Notes: generated by a model not told the origin, from the sequence alone. A DNA stretch of 64,000 nt from Brumimicrobium oceani (GCF_003143775.1 NZ_QFRJ01000002.1:330501-394500); one strand, 5' to 3'. Shown: positions 29,565-39,034, counted from the first letter of the stretch. Numbers and translations are program-made.

Positions 29565-29709
29565 CACTTGAAATAAATAAAGCCTAAATTAAAAAATATC
29601 GCCTCCACCAAAACCAATAAGTCATTTGTTGTTCCAATAACTGATGAAAGGCAGTTTTTTATGTTTGGTAGTAGTGCGATTTCTAAGTGAATATCGATTA
29701 GTTGGGAAG
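29565..29709. other. Upstream flank of the cassette gene, with a diverged partial repeat unit
   Basis: Bases 29636-29646 read AATAACTGATG, the exact continuation of the split repeat unit whose left half ends GGTTAAT at 26885. From there to the next repeat core at 29731 is 95 bp, against 89 bp in an intact unit, but the sequence between has diverged strongly. The promoter of the cassette gene should lie in 29565-29635; I see no TAnnTTTG element there. Confidence 0.45.
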
Positions 29710-30340
29710 TTTAAATCTCTTGCTATTAGTGCCTCTAAAGGTTTTTAACGGTTAATAAGCGATGATAAATGGGGTATTCTAGAGAAAGCCCATAAATCCG
29801 AAAATTACGGAATTCACAAAAACCTCAATCCCTTGATATGAGCGCCTCTAAAGGTTTTTAACGGTTAATAACTGATGTCAAATGGTTATTCCTGAGAAAA
29901 CCGAAAAATTTGGGAAAATTATAGAATTACAAAAATTCTAAACCCCTTGATATGAGCGCCTCTAAAGGTTTATAACGGTTAATAACTGATGGCAAATAGT
30001 TATTCCTGAGAAAACCCTAAAATTCGAAAATTACAGAATTCACAAAACCCTGAACCCCTTGATATGAGCGCCTCTAAAGGTTTATAACGGTTAATAACTG
30101 ATGGCAAATAGTTATTCCTGAGAAAACCCTAAAATTCGAAAATTACAGAATTCACAAAACCCTGAACCCTTTGATATGAGCGCCTCTAAAGGTTTTTAAC
30201 GGTTAATAAGCGATGGTAAATAGTTATTCCCGAGAAAACCCAGAAATTCCAAAACTCAAGAATTCACAAAAACCTCCACCACTCGCTACGAGCGCCTCTA
30301 AAGGTTTTTAACGGTTAATAAGCGATAGTCTAAATGAGCA
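29710..30340. repeat. Right part of the direct-repeat array, six units
   Basis: GCCTCTAAAGG starts at 29731, 29843, 29958, 30070, 30182 and 30293, spacings 111-115 bp, in the same direction as the left part. The units starting at 29958 and 30070 differ at only one or two bases, a sign of recent duplication. The last unit decays after about 30 bases. With the left part the array has 14 cores. Each core holds TTAACGGTTAA, a palindrome around a central G, and many units also hold AATAAC...GTTATT, a second inverted repeat with a 12-base loop. Confidence 0.9.
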
Positions 30341-30420
30341 ATTCTGAGAATACCAAATAAGTAAAGAACCGTAACCCAAAAAGCCCCTACCACCTCATCA
30401 CTAAAACAAACTAAATACAC

Positions 30421-30978
30421 TTATTTTGGGTGCGCTTTGTAATAGAATTTCCAAAAACCATACTCCTCTTCGGGTTTAATCAATTTAAATGTTTCTGTAT
30501 AATTAATTTTATCAATTTCTAAATTCCAGCTCCGTTTTGAATCTAACTTTTCGTTAAGAATGGGGAATAATCGATGCGTGAATTGATCAAAAGCCACTTG
30601 AAGCGATAAACTATCCTTATCAGTTGAAAACGTCCAATTACCAGAAATTCCCGTTATGCGATTGTTCGAGTTGTCGCTGTGAAAAAAGACAATTCCGCCT
30701 ATTACACCAATGTCAAGTTGAACTGTGAAATAATCATCGGTTGACAGAAAATCCTTTTTATGCTTAAAGTTTCCATTTTCATGACTCATTGGATCCAATC
30801 TATAACTAAGTTCTGCATCCAAATCCTCTAATTTTTGACCAGGTGTAAGAAAGGGTTTTTCCTTGTACATCAAACTTATTGGACTGTACTCCTTCGACAC
30901 ATCAAATTCTTCCTTATTTGAACACGAAGTAATGAGTAGGAGTAGGAAGACAAACAATGCTAAAGTTTCGGGTTTCAT
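30421..30978 (-). CDS. Lipoprotein of unknown function
   Basis: I place the start at the ATG at 30978 (a GTG lies five codons upstream), giving 185 residues. The N-terminus is a lipoprotein signal: a hydrophobic run (LALFVFLLLLITSC) with lipobox LITSC, so Cys19 would be lipidated. The mature part has no family I recognise; it includes GVIGGIVFFHSDNSNNRITG, GNWTFSTDKDSLSL and a basic end (FYYKAHPK). It lies right after the repeat array, alone between the array and the nuclease-NTPase pair. Its role in the island, if any, is unknown. Confidence 0.7.
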   Translation of the reverse strand: MKPETLALFVFLLLLITSCSNKEEFDVSKEYSPISLMYKEKPFLTPGQKLEDLDAELSYRLDPMSHENGNFKHKKDFLSTDDYFTVQLDIGVIGGIVFFHSDNSNNRITGISGNWTFSTDKDSLSLQVAFDQFTHRLFPILNEKLDSKRSWNLEIDKINYTETFKLIKPEEEYGFWKFYYKAHPK

Positions 30979-31182
30979 TTTTGTGTGTTTCACTTATTGT
31001 TTGGATTGAATGGAGTGTGAATATTTATTACTGATAACTAAGGTAAATATAAAGGGAATTAATTGATTATAAAAAGTATAGGGGTAGGCTTTAAAATCGG
31101 TACGAAAGGAAGAAATCAATAACAAACGCAATGAGGTCAAGCTTACTTGAATTTATTGATGCTTAATTGTTAAGGGCTGGTT

Positions 31183-32070
31183 TTATTTTATTCTATAGTA
31201 TTTGGCATTAAAATCGTCAAGTAAATAGATTCTCTCAAAACCAGATGTATCGAGGTTAAAATCGTTTTCAATTTCGAAAGAATCTCGGTTAAGTGAACCT
31301 GCAACTAATAATAACCACTGTTCATTCAATTTGGATAATCTCTTATATCTTGCAACTTTAGACTCTTTTTTGTCAATAAAAAATTTAAGAGTTTCGAATT
31401 CTAGTTTTTCTGTTTTGTTAATATTAGTTCTTAAAATATACTTTACTTGTGTGTGTGGCTTAATTGAAACTCTATTTATATAATGTGGTTTATCAGTTTC
31501 TTCACCATTAATTAAAGAGTGGACATAATTTGCAATCTCCATAGATAATTTTGAAGACTCCTGTTTTTTGAAGGAGAATAAATCGTCAATAAATCTTATA
31601 TCAACAATCATATTTGGACAATTAGGATATTTTTCCTTGAATGGGGTTAGGGAATCAGTGAATGTGTTAATATAATATTTTTCAACTCTTTGAATTAGAT
31701 TCTTTATAGATCCAACATTACCGACTGTTTTTGTATTTCTAATTGTTTCGTGTTCTAAGCCTATTATTTTATCTTTTACTTGAATAATAAAGTCAGGAGA
31801 TTCACTTTTACTTTTTATCGAAATTTCTTCATTTAAGAGTATCAAAAATTTACCTACATGACTTATTTCTAATTTTTCTTTATCAGAATTTTTATTAGAT
31901 AATAGATGGTCAATCATTAGGTGTATTTTTTGACTAACCAATTTATGCTCATCTCTTATTTTCTTTAAATCATCAGGATTGAAGTTCAATTTACCTTGGT
32001 TGTAGTTTATTTCAATTTGATAATGTTTTTTTTGCTCTTTGCAACGTGATTGTGTATGGTGTCGTAGCAT
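31183..32070 (-). CDS. Unknown protein, partner of the nuclease-NTPase gene
   Basis: A 295-residue soluble protein with an ATG start 18 bp after the stop of the upstream NTPase gene, so almost certainly co-transcribed. Visible features: a charged helical N-terminal half; a central SPDFIIQVKDKIIGLEHE, whose D and E-x-E pattern could be a diverged PD-(D/E)xK nuclease core; and a C-terminal WLLLVAGSL ... GFERIYLLDDFNAKYYRI, a pattern I associate with small uncharacterised nuclease-like proteins. None of this is firm. The context suggests a second component of a defence system. Confidence 0.6.
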   Translation of the reverse strand: MLRHHTQSRCKEQKKHYQIEINYNQGKLNFNPDDLKKIRDEHKLVSQKIHLMIDHLLSNKNSDKEKLEISHVGKFLILLNEEISIKSKSESPDFIIQVKDKIIGLEHETIRNTKTVGNVGSIKNLIQRVEKYYINTFTDSLTPFKEKYPNCPNMIVDIRFIDDLFSFKKQESSKLSMEIANYVHSLINGEETDKPHYINRVSIKPHTQVKYILRTNINKTEKLEFETLKFFIDKKESKVARYKRLSKLNEQWLLLVAGSLNRDSFEIENDFNLDTSGFERIYLLDDFNAKYYRIK

Positions 32071-32088
32071 CCCGCAGAGTGCTATGCA

Positions 32089-35000
32089 CTATAAACTTTG
32101 TTGTAAAGTGCTATATTTTTTTTGATATTTCATCCAGCCTGAATAAGTGCTTAATTTCGTTTTAATTGAACTATCGGAGTAGCCAGAGAAAAATCCTTTT
32201 ATTTCTTCATTTTTCAATAATTCACTTAATTTCTTATTATCGATTTTATCATAGATTAATCTAAATGAACCTAGATGCTTGTTATTTTCTATAAATTCAG
32301 ATAGTTGAACTTCAGGCTCTATAGAATTCAAAATTCTTAATCCAATGGAACTTAAATCAACAGCACCACCAACTTCATTTAATATTCCAAGAAAAATCAA
32401 ATCCGATATTTTTCTTTGATTTTCTAAAGGTATGTTGTTGTCAAAATCAACAATAGCATCTATTACGTAGCTTGGACTGAAACTTAAATAATAAGAACCA
32501 AGATTTCTTATCTTATTTGTGAAATTAAGGTTTACACCACCTTCTGACTCATAAGTGAGAATGAAATTCGCCCATGATAAAAGAACACTTGCAACTTGTT
32601 TTTTCGAGGTGACGCTTTTATACGGAGCTAATACATCACCTATTTTTTCAATAATATCATTTGCTTTTAATTTCCCATATAATTTTAAAAGATCATAGGT
32701 TTGTTTGATATTTACATTCTTCTTAGCTTCCTCAAATAATCGTTCTTGTATATTGGTTTCGGAAATAATTATATCCCCATCTTCTGAAATTAAATCCATT
32801 AAAAGTAAATCGCGTACTTTCCGTTGAGCTAAGGATTCGCTGTCTAAATTATATTTTTCAAATGATTTGATACAAATTAAAGGAGAGTATCCTGGTATTT
32901 GTTCATGTTTATCCTTGATTGCTGCACTACCTCTCCCTTTATTGATTTCAACAACCCTGTCTTTTATTGCTAGATTGCTCATCTTTAGCCATATTATCAA
33001 GTATTTTGCATAGGTATTCCAAGTGCTATCCTCAAATTTTACAGTAGTAAAAATTGACTTTAATACTTCAACAATATCAATGACTTCAATGGTGTCTTTT
33101 TTGATTTTTAAAAGTTCATAATAAGGAGTGTAATTAGATAATTTTTTCGAGATATAATCTTTAAAAAAATCGGATGAAATACTATCGACCTTAGGTGTGA
33201 CCAAGTATTCATCCTTTCCAGATGTCTTCTTAACTAAACCAATACTTCTTAACTCAATGAGGATATTTCCCATTGAGTTTTCAGAAATGTCATTTGGATA
33301 ATCACTGCACAAATCAGTCAAAGATTTTTTCTGGTTTAATTCGAAAGTTAAAAAACAATCAAGGCAGGCTTTACCACTATTACGTAATAGATAACTTTCA
33401 CCAATTACTGGAATTTCTTTTGTTACAATATAGTCTCTAAATATATCCCAATATATATTATAACTACTACCAGTCCTAATTACTAACCTACTATGAATTA
33501 ACGAATTAACAACTTCTTGATCGATAGTTTCGTATTCTGAAATTTCAAAAGGGTTTCCATCAAATGCCCTTTTAGCAATATATTCTAAGGCTTTAGATTC
33601 TTCTCCGGATAAATTTGAAAGATCACTTTCAAACAATTCTTTATAATTTAATTCTTCTTCAATAATTTCGTCAATGGTTTTACCTTCTTTGTATTGATTG
33701 AGAGTATGGATACACAATTTTTTTGCTAACCAAGGAAATCCTTGAGAACTTTGAATTAACCTATTCTCTAGTTCGACACCAATGCTTTTACCTATACTTT
33801 CCTCTAATTGCTTTATAATTTGCTTCACATCATTTTGGGAAAAGGCTGGAATTGTGATTGGATATGCATATTCTCTTAATTGAATAAATTTTGGATGTGC
33901 GGGATTTCCAATAGGAATGTTTATTTCGGATTTCCATGAGAATCCAACGACCAAGTTTGCTTTTTGAGAATCAACGTCTAAGCAAAACTTGTAAAATGCA
34001 TCAAATAAGTTATCCTTTCTAAATTGATCCTCAAATTGGTCAAAAATAAGAACTAATAATTTTTTTGATTTTTTTAATTCTTTAAATAAGATTTTCACCG
34101 ATTCATCAGCAAGAATATCATGTGGAGATGCTATTAGTAGTTGCTTAGTGAAAATGTTATTTTCGAGAAAATTATTTTTAATCGCATCTTCAACGAGTTT
34201 TTTAAATGCAAGTCCAATGAAATTTGCACTTGAGGCACTCCTTGTATCAATTGCAGAAACAAATAACCGTCCTTTCCAAAATTTTAAGTTTAAGCTACTT
34301 CCTTTTAATTCGGCTAGCAATGAACTTTTACCCCAACCTGATTTACCATCTAGGAAAAAAATCCTCTTTTCTGTATTTCCTGTTCTAACCTTCTCCAAAA
34401 ACCCTTTTAAATTTCTCCTTAAATTTAAACGACCAATAAAGTGATGAAATGAAGCAGGAGAAGTTTCATACCAGTTTTCACTTTCTCTAATTTGAATTAT
34501 TATATCCCTTTCGTGCTCATTAGATAAACCGACTGCACTTGGTGTACTATTGCTAATTTCTAAAATTTCAAGATCTGCTAATTCCTTAATGTTTTTTTTG
34601 TAAAAATCTTGAATTAACTTTACTTCAGGTTTGTTAGTTTTTGCATTTAAAGTTGTGAAATATTGGGCAACGCTCCCTTTTTGTAAAATTAATATATAAT
34701 GAAACCCTTTTGGACTGTAGGATAGAATCAATTTTGATATTTCTAGGTCTGCAATACTGTCATCTTTAAAGGGCATAATTTTCCCAATATCTTCCAATAT
34801 TTCTATCAATTCTTGCGGACCTATAAATGATACGTTTTTCTTTTTTTCCGATAGCTGTAGGCTTAATGTGGCAGCTTGCCTATCCAATTCTTGTGTATGA
34901 ATAAAATAACCATAATCAGCCATTTTATCCTCTACGCCATAATCCATTGAATATATAAAATTCTTTATTTCAGTTGATTTCGGCTTTATTTTAGCCTTAC

Positions 35001-35193
35001 ATTCTGCGTAAAGTATTTCATTTTTAGTTTTATGTTCAGCAAACAAATCTATTTCAAGACCCGCATCATGTACATTTTGAATTATTTTGTATCGGTCTTT
35101 TTCCAAAACCATCCGTATCAAGTTTTCAAAGACACTGCCATTTTTAGATTTATGGTCTCCTTCCTCTAATAAAACTTTAATTTCCTTTAACAT
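32089..35193 (-). CDS. Mrr-like nuclease fused to STAND-type NTPase, putative anti-phage protein
   Basis: A 1034-residue cytoplasmic protein with an ATG start. Residues 1-135 look like a restriction-endonuclease (PD-(D/E)xK, Mrr-like) domain: GSVFENLIRMVL, Asp49 in GLEIDLFA, and Glu64/Lys66 in LYAECKAK. A P-loop GKSGWGKSS is at 283-291, and a Walker-B-like strand LLVLIFDQFEDQF at 379-391 carries Asp385 and Glu388. After the NTPase comes a winged-helix-like region and about 400 helical residues that would act as the sensor. This effector-NTPase-sensor order is known from STAND defence proteins (Avs type and relatives). It is shorter than classical Avs and is not assigned to a named type. Confidence 0.75.
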   Translation of the reverse strand: MLKEIKVLLEEGDHKSKNGSVFENLIRMVLEKDRYKIIQNVHDAGLEIDLFAEHKTKNEILYAECKAKIKPKSTEIKNFIYSMDYGVEDKMADYGYFIHTQELDRQAATLSLQLSEKKKNVSFIGPQELIEILEDIGKIMPFKDDSIADLEISKLILSYSPKGFHYILILQKGSVAQYFTTLNAKTNKPEVKLIQDFYKKNIKELADLEILEISNSTPSAVGLSNEHERDIIIQIRESENWYETSPASFHHFIGRLNLRRNLKGFLEKVRTGNTEKRIFFLDGKSGWGKSSLLAELKGSSLNLKFWKGRLFVSAIDTRSASSANFIGLAFKKLVEDAIKNNFLENNIFTKQLLIASPHDILADESVKILFKELKKSKKLLVLIFDQFEDQFRKDNLFDAFYKFCLDVDSQKANLVVGFSWKSEINIPIGNPAHPKFIQLREYAYPITIPAFSQNDVKQIIKQLEESIGKSIGVELENRLIQSSQGFPWLAKKLCIHTLNQYKEGKTIDEIIEEELNYKELFESDLSNLSGEESKALEYIAKRAFDGNPFEISEYETIDQEVVNSLIHSRLVIRTGSSYNIYWDIFRDYIVTKEIPVIGESYLLRNSGKACLDCFLTFELNQKKSLTDLCSDYPNDISENSMGNILIELRSIGLVKKTSGKDEYLVTPKVDSISSDFFKDYISKKLSNYTPYYELLKIKKDTIEVIDIVEVLKSIFTTVKFEDSTWNTYAKYLIIWLKMSNLAIKDRVVEINKGRGSAAIKDKHEQIPGYSPLICIKSFEKYNLDSESLAQRKVRDLLLMDLISEDGDIIISETNIQERLFEEAKKNVNIKQTYDLLKLYGKLKANDIIEKIGDVLAPYKSVTSKKQVASVLLSWANFILTYESEGGVNLNFTNKIRNLGSYYLSFSPSYVIDAIVDFDNNIPLENQRKISDLIFLGILNEVGGAVDLSSIGLRILNSIEPEVQLSEFIENNKHLGSFRLIYDKIDNKKLSELLKNEEIKGFFSGYSDSSIKTKLSTYSGWMKYQKKYSTLQQSL

Positions 35194-35452
35194 AGGTTTT
35201 TTTTAGTTGCTTACAGCAATTGACTATATGCATTGTACACATTTCACCTGTACCGTCCATCCCAAATTTAACAATTTAATCCGAACAACTACACTTTTAG
35301 AATCCTTATTTCAAACACAATAGAACCTCAACGAATACTAACAAACATTTAAAATTACTTACTTCTCCACCACTCCACCCACAAACACCAAAAAAAAAAA
35401 AACAACTCCCCAAAACAAACCGCTAAATACCAAAGCGAAGCTTTACCCCACA
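35194..35452. other. Gene-free AT-rich gap between the defence genes and clpX
   Basis: No credible ORF. The interval contains a long A-run near 35390-35402 and no obvious repeat unit. It probably holds the promoter of the nuclease-NTPase gene at its left side, but no exact TAnnTTTG element was found on the minus strand. Confidence 0.4.
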
Positions 35453-35488
35453 AAAAAAAGCGGCCCTGACCTAACAGAACCGCCTTTC
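35453..35488 (-). terminator. clpX terminator
   Basis: On the minus strand, AAAGGCGG pairs with CCGCTTTTTTTT across an 18-base loop. It lies 23 bp beyond the clpX stop codon, giving a GC stem followed by a T-run. Confidence 0.65.
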
Positions 35489-35510
35489 AAAATAGTTTTA
35501 CTCAAATAAT

Positions 35511-36755
35511 CTAAGCTGCCTTCATTTTCGCCATCTTAGAATTTGAAAATTGCTTTTTCGCATATTCTAAAGTTACCCTGTACTCCTTCGCATGATCTTT
35601 ACTTGCTGGAATTTCGTACATCGCTTCTGTTAGAATGGCTTCACAGATTGAACGTAAACCACGAGCACCCAATTGGAATTCTATGGCTTTTTCAACAATG
35701 AAATCAAGGACTTCGCTGTCGAATTTCAAGTCTATTCCGTCAATTTCAAATAACTTAACATATTGTTTGAACAATGAATTTTTAGGTTCTGTTAAAATTC
35801 TACGCAATGCTGCTTTGTCTAGTGGTTCCAAGTAAGTCAATACAGGGAAACGACCAATCAATTCAGGAATTAAACCAAAGGATTTTAAATCTGTAGGATT
35901 CACAAATTCCAATAAATTGTCCTTGTCAATTCTTTCCTCTTCCTCGTTCGCAAAACCAATTGTTTGACGATTTACACGGCGCGCAATCAGTTTCTCAATT
36001 CCGTCAAAGGCTCCACCACAAATAAATAAGATATTCTTAGTGTTCACTTTTACCATCTTTTGCTCTGGGTGCTTTCTTCCTCCTTGTGGCGGAACATTCA
36101 CCTCTGCTCCTTCAAGCAATTTTAGCAAAGCTTGCTGAACTCCTTCTCCAGAAACATCTCTCGTAATGGAAGGATTGTCACTTTTACGTGCGATTTTATC
36201 AATTTCGTCAATGAAGATAATTCCACGTTCTGCCGCTTGAACATTGTAATCTGCAGCTTGCAAAATACGCGATAAAATACTTTCAACGTCTTCACCAACA
36301 TATCCTGCTTCCGTTAGAACAGTGGCATCAGCGATACAAAAAGGAACGTTTAACATTTTAGCAATAGTTTTCGCTAAAAGTGTTTTCCCTGTTCCTGTTC
36401 GTCCAACCATCACCACGTTCGACTTATCAATTTCGATGTCATCATCGCCAACCTTCTGGTTTAAACGCTTATAATGGTTGTAAACCGCAACAGACAAAGT
36501 TTTCTTGGCAGATAACTGACCAATCACATATTCGTCTAATTTGGCTTTTATTTCTGTGGGCTTCATCAAGTTCAAAGGCGCATCATCAGATCCACCGTCA
36601 ATTCCTAATCCACCACTTGGTATTTCTTCTTTCACAATCGTTTGCGCTTGAATAATACAGTGATCACAAATGTGCCCTGAAATTCCCGCAATTAACAATC
36701 TGACCTGACTTTTTGGTCGGCCACAGAAAGAACATGTTGTTTCTTTTTTACTCAT
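35511..36755 (-). CDS. clpX: ATP-dependent Clp protease ATP-binding subunit ClpX
   Basis: 414 residues from the ATG at 36755; an upstream TTG is less likely. The zinc-binding domain is at the N-terminus (CSFCGRPKS ... HICDHC). The AAA+ module has Walker A GRTGTGKT near residue 120 and Walker [11 protein letters not shown] near 185, the pore-loop region follows, and sensor 2 is in [10 protein letters not shown]. Unfolds and feeds substrates to ClpP, which is encoded next upstream on the same strand. A -7 element (TATTTTTG) lies about 50 bp upstream, with a small hairpin in the leader, so clpX can be transcribed separately from clpP. Confidence 0.97.
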   Translation of the reverse strand: MSKKETTCSFCGRPKSQVRLLIAGISGHICDHCIIQAQTIVKEEIPSGGLGIDGGSDDAPLNLMKPTEIKAKLDEYVIGQLSAKKTLSVAVYNHYKRLNQKVGDDDIEIDKSNVVMVGRTGTGKTLLAKTIAKMLNVPFCIADATVLTEAGYVGEDVESILSRILQAADYNVQAAERGIIFIDEIDKIARKSDNPSITRDVSGEGVQQALLKLLEGAEVNVPPQGGRKHPEQKMVKVNTKNILFICGGAFDGIEKLIARRVNRQTIGFANEEEERIDKDNLLEFVNPTDLKSFGLIPELIGRFPVLTYLEPLDKAALRRILTEPKNSLFKQYVKLFEIDGIDLKFDSEVLDFIVEKAIEFQLGARGLRSICEAILTEAMYEIPASKDHAKEYRVTLEYAKKQFSNSKMAKMKAA

Positions 36756-36767
36756 ATATCTTGACAA

Positions 36768-36795
36768 AAAAGGTCAATATCGCTATCGACCTTTT
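36768..36795 (-). promoter_or_regulatory. Leader hairpin upstream of clpX
   Basis: AAAAGGTC and GACCTTTT form an 8-bp stem around a 12-base loop. It lies between the putative clpX transcription start and the ATG, so the mRNA leader could fold here. It could also be a weak attenuator or an operator half-site pair; function unknown. Confidence 0.35.
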
Positions 36796-36806
36796 GATTA
36801 ATTTTA

Positions 36807-36814
36807 CAAAAATA
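36807..36814 (-). promoter_or_regulatory. clpX promoter, -7 element
   Basis: CAAAAATA on the plus strand reads TATTTTTG on the minus strand, matching TAnnTTTG, 52 bp before the clpX ATG and in the gap after clpP. Confidence 0.5.
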
Positions 36815-36915
36815 CGCAATTCCATTTGGCTACCCAAAAGGGAGCGTAAAACTGCCTTGTTTAATTTCGTTTCGAACTCTAAAACTCAACGACAAACCAA
36901 TTGTATATCAACTAC

Positions 36916-37584
36916 TTATTTATTCTTGCGTAACAACACTTCATCCACCATTCCGTACTCCTTCGCCTCTGTTGAAGTCATCCAGTAGTCACGGTCAGAA
37001 TCATGCTCCACTTTGTCAAATGGCTTTCCTGTATGTGTTGCAATAATATCGTACAATTCTTTCTTCAATTTCAGAATCTCACGCGCTGTAATTTCTATAT
37101 CAGAAGCCTGACCTTGCGCACCACCTAATGGTTGGTGAATCATCACACGTGAATGTTTCAATGCTGTACGTTTTCCTTCTGCACCTGCACACAATAAAAC
37201 TGCACCCATAGAAGCCGCCAAACCTGTACAAATCGTTGCTACATCTGGACTGATGTACTGCATTGTGTCATAAATTCCTAATCCTGCATAAACACTTCCA
37301 CCCGGAGAGTTTAAGTAAATTTGAATGTCTTTTTTAGGATCTACAGACTCTAAAAACAACAATTGAGCGTTAATGATATTCGCTACTTGGTCGTCAATTC
37401 CAGTTCCTAAAAATATAATTCTGTCCATCATCAAACGAGAAAAAACATCCATTTGTGACATATTCAATTGACGTTCCTCAATAATATAAGGTGTCATTGA
37501 AGATTCAATATATTGTCCAACATGAGCACTATTAATCCCTAAATGCTTTGTTGCGTATTTTTTAAACTCATCTTTATTATACAT
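36916..37584 (-). CDS. clpP: ATP-dependent Clp protease proteolytic subunit ClpP
   Basis: I start at the ATG at 37584 ([19 protein letters not shown]), which fits Bacteroidota ClpP; another ATG at 37602 is possible. About 222 residues. The catalytic triad is visible: Ser in [11 protein letters not shown], His in [11 protein letters not shown] and Asp in HDSDRDYW. The oligomerisation region [12 protein letters not shown] and the substrate-binding [13 protein letters not shown] are intact. It forms the tetradecameric peptidase that works with ClpX, encoded downstream on the same strand after a gap of about 160 bp. Confidence 0.96.
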   Translation of the reverse strand: MYNKDEFKKYATKHLGINSAHVGQYIESSMTPYIIEERQLNMSQMDVFSRLMMDRIIFLGTGIDDQVANIINAQLLFLESVDPKKDIQIYLNSPGGSVYAGLGIYDTMQYISPDVATICTGLAASMGAVLLCAGAEGKRTALKHSRVMIHQPLGGAQGQASDIEITAREILKLKKELYDIIATHTGKPFDKVEHDSDRDYWMTSTEAKEYGMVDEVLLRKNK

Positions 37585-37602
37585 ATTTTTCTCTTTTTGC
37601 AT

Positions 37603-37914
37603 GTTCTTAAATCGCGTTAAAGATACAATTCCCAATTAAAATTGTTCAACATTTAATTACGAATTACATAATTACGAATTACGAATTGATGTAAATGATT
37701 TAAAACCCGTAATTCATTTTTTGAATATCAAATATCATGCTTTCTTCATCGGTCAGTCAAAATTGGAATGAAACACGCCAAAAATGAAGATTCTGTATGA
37801 TATGTGTAATTGGTTGACGTCATTCTGGCAGATTTTAAAAATTAATTACGAATTGTTGAATTACGATTTACGAATTGAATTCGTAATTCCCTTATTCGTA
37901 ATTCGTAATTTCCT
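37603..37914. repeat. clpP / NIF3-family intergenic region with repeated AATTACGAATT motifs
   Basis: The divergent promoter region holds two clusters (37655-37690 and 37838-37910) of short overlapping repeats built on AATTACGAATT and its complement AATTCGTAATT, including the palindrome ACGAATTGAATTCGT. No gene is present. The clusters may be low-complexity expansion or an operator-like array. Confidence 0.5.
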
Positions 37915-37922
37915 TACCTTTG
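37915..37922 (+). promoter_or_regulatory. Promoter of the NIF3-family gene, -7 element
   Basis: TACCTTTG matches TAnnTTTG and ends only 6 bp before the ATG at 37929, so the leader would be very short or absent. Confidence 0.5.
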
Positions 37923-37928
37923 TCTACT

Positions 37929-39029
37929 ATGGAATTAAAAGTTAATAACATCACCGATTACCTGGAAGGATTTGCACCTTTAAGTAGTCAAGAAAGCTAT
38001 GACAATTCAGGCTTAATTGTAGGAAATCGCGAAATGAAAGTCACCGAAGTCCTACTCTCGTTGGATTGCATCGAAGAAACGGTGGAAGAAGCCATAAAAA
38101 TTGGAGCCAATTTAATTATTGCGCACCACCCTATCGTTTTCGGCGGATTAAAACAGTTGAATGGTAAAAACTACGTTGAGCGCACTGTCATTAAAGCCAT
38201 AAAAAATGACATCGCGATTTATGCCATTCACACTAATTTGGATAATTATAAATTTGGGGTGAATTATGAAATTGCAAAACGCATAGGAATTGACAATCCA
38301 CGTGTTTTGGCTCCAAAAAAGAATGTTTTAAAAAAACTAGTATTCTTTTGTCCAGAAAATGAAGCGGAGAAAGTTACTCGAGCTATTTTTGAAGCAGGTG
38401 GAGGAAATATAGGAGAATATGCCGAATGTTCGTTTTCCAGTGACGGTGAAGGAACATTTTTGCCCAATGAAAAGGCAAACCCTACTTTGGGTACAAAGGG
38501 AAAACAAGAAAAAGCGAAAGAAAAACGTGTTGAAGTACTGATTTCTGCTCACAAAGAAAGACAAATCGTGAATGCCATGATTTCTGCTCATCCTTATGAA
38601 GAGGTGGCCCATGAAATCTACCCAATTTCCAATGTGAATCAAGATGAAGGATCAGGAATGATAGGAAAACTCGAAAAACCAATGGAGGTTAAAGCCTTTT
38701 TAAAGCATATTAAAACAGCTTTTAATTGCGGAACTATTCAACACACTGAATTGGTGAAACAAGAAATTGAAACGGTAGCTTTTTGTGGAGGTTCAGGCAG
38801 CTTTTTGTTAGGCAATGCGAAAAGTCAAAAAGCAGATATTTACATCACAGGAGATTTCAAATACCATGAGTTTTTTGATGCGGAAAAAGAGATTATCATC
38901 GCAGATATCGGACATTTTGAGAGTGAGCAATATACTCCTGATTTAATTCTTGCACTATTGAAGAAAAATTTTATTAACTTTGCCTTCCATTTGAGTAAGG
39001 TGAATACAAACCCTATTAATTATTTTTAG
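37929..39029 (+). CDS. NIF3/DUF34-family metal-binding protein (Nif3-like dinuclear metal center)
   Basis: 366 residues from the ATG at 37929. The N-terminal motif LIIAHHPIVFGG and the C-terminal ADIGHFESEQ supply the His/Glu ligands of the family's dinuclear metal site. Between them lies the extra PII-like domain of the long bacterial version (about residues 130-240). The family is often annotated as GTP cyclohydrolase I type 2, but its biochemical role is unsettled. It is followed after 5 bp by the zinc-ribbon gene, an arrangement common in Bacteroidota. Confidence 0.92.
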   Translation: MELKVNNITDYLEGFAPLSSQESYDNSGLIVGNREMKVTEVLLSLDCIEETVEEAIKIGANLIIAHHPIVFGGLKQLNGKNYVERTVIKAIKNDIAIYAIHTNLDNYKFGVNYEIAKRIGIDNPRVLAPKKNVLKKLVFFCPENEAEKVTRAIFEAGGGNIGEYAECSFSSDGEGTFLPNEKANPTLGTKGKQEKAKEKRVEVLISAHKERQIVNAMISAHPYEEVAHEIYPISNVNQDEGSGMIGKLEKPMEVKAFLKHIKTAFNCGTIQHTELVKQEIETVAFCGGSGSFLLGNAKSQKADIYITGDFKYHEFFDAEKEIIIADIGHFESEQYTPDLILALLKKNFINFAFHLSKVNTNPINYF

Positions 39030-39034
39030 CATTT

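Noticed and set aside
26018-30340. Repeat array as a CRISPR array
   Set aside because: The unit is about 112 bp, the variable part differs only by scattered substitutions and recurs between units, and no cas gene lies in the window.
26018-30340. Repeat array as integron attC sites
   Set aside because: I could not fit the RYYYAAC / GTTRRRY core sites without mismatches, and no integrase gene is present.
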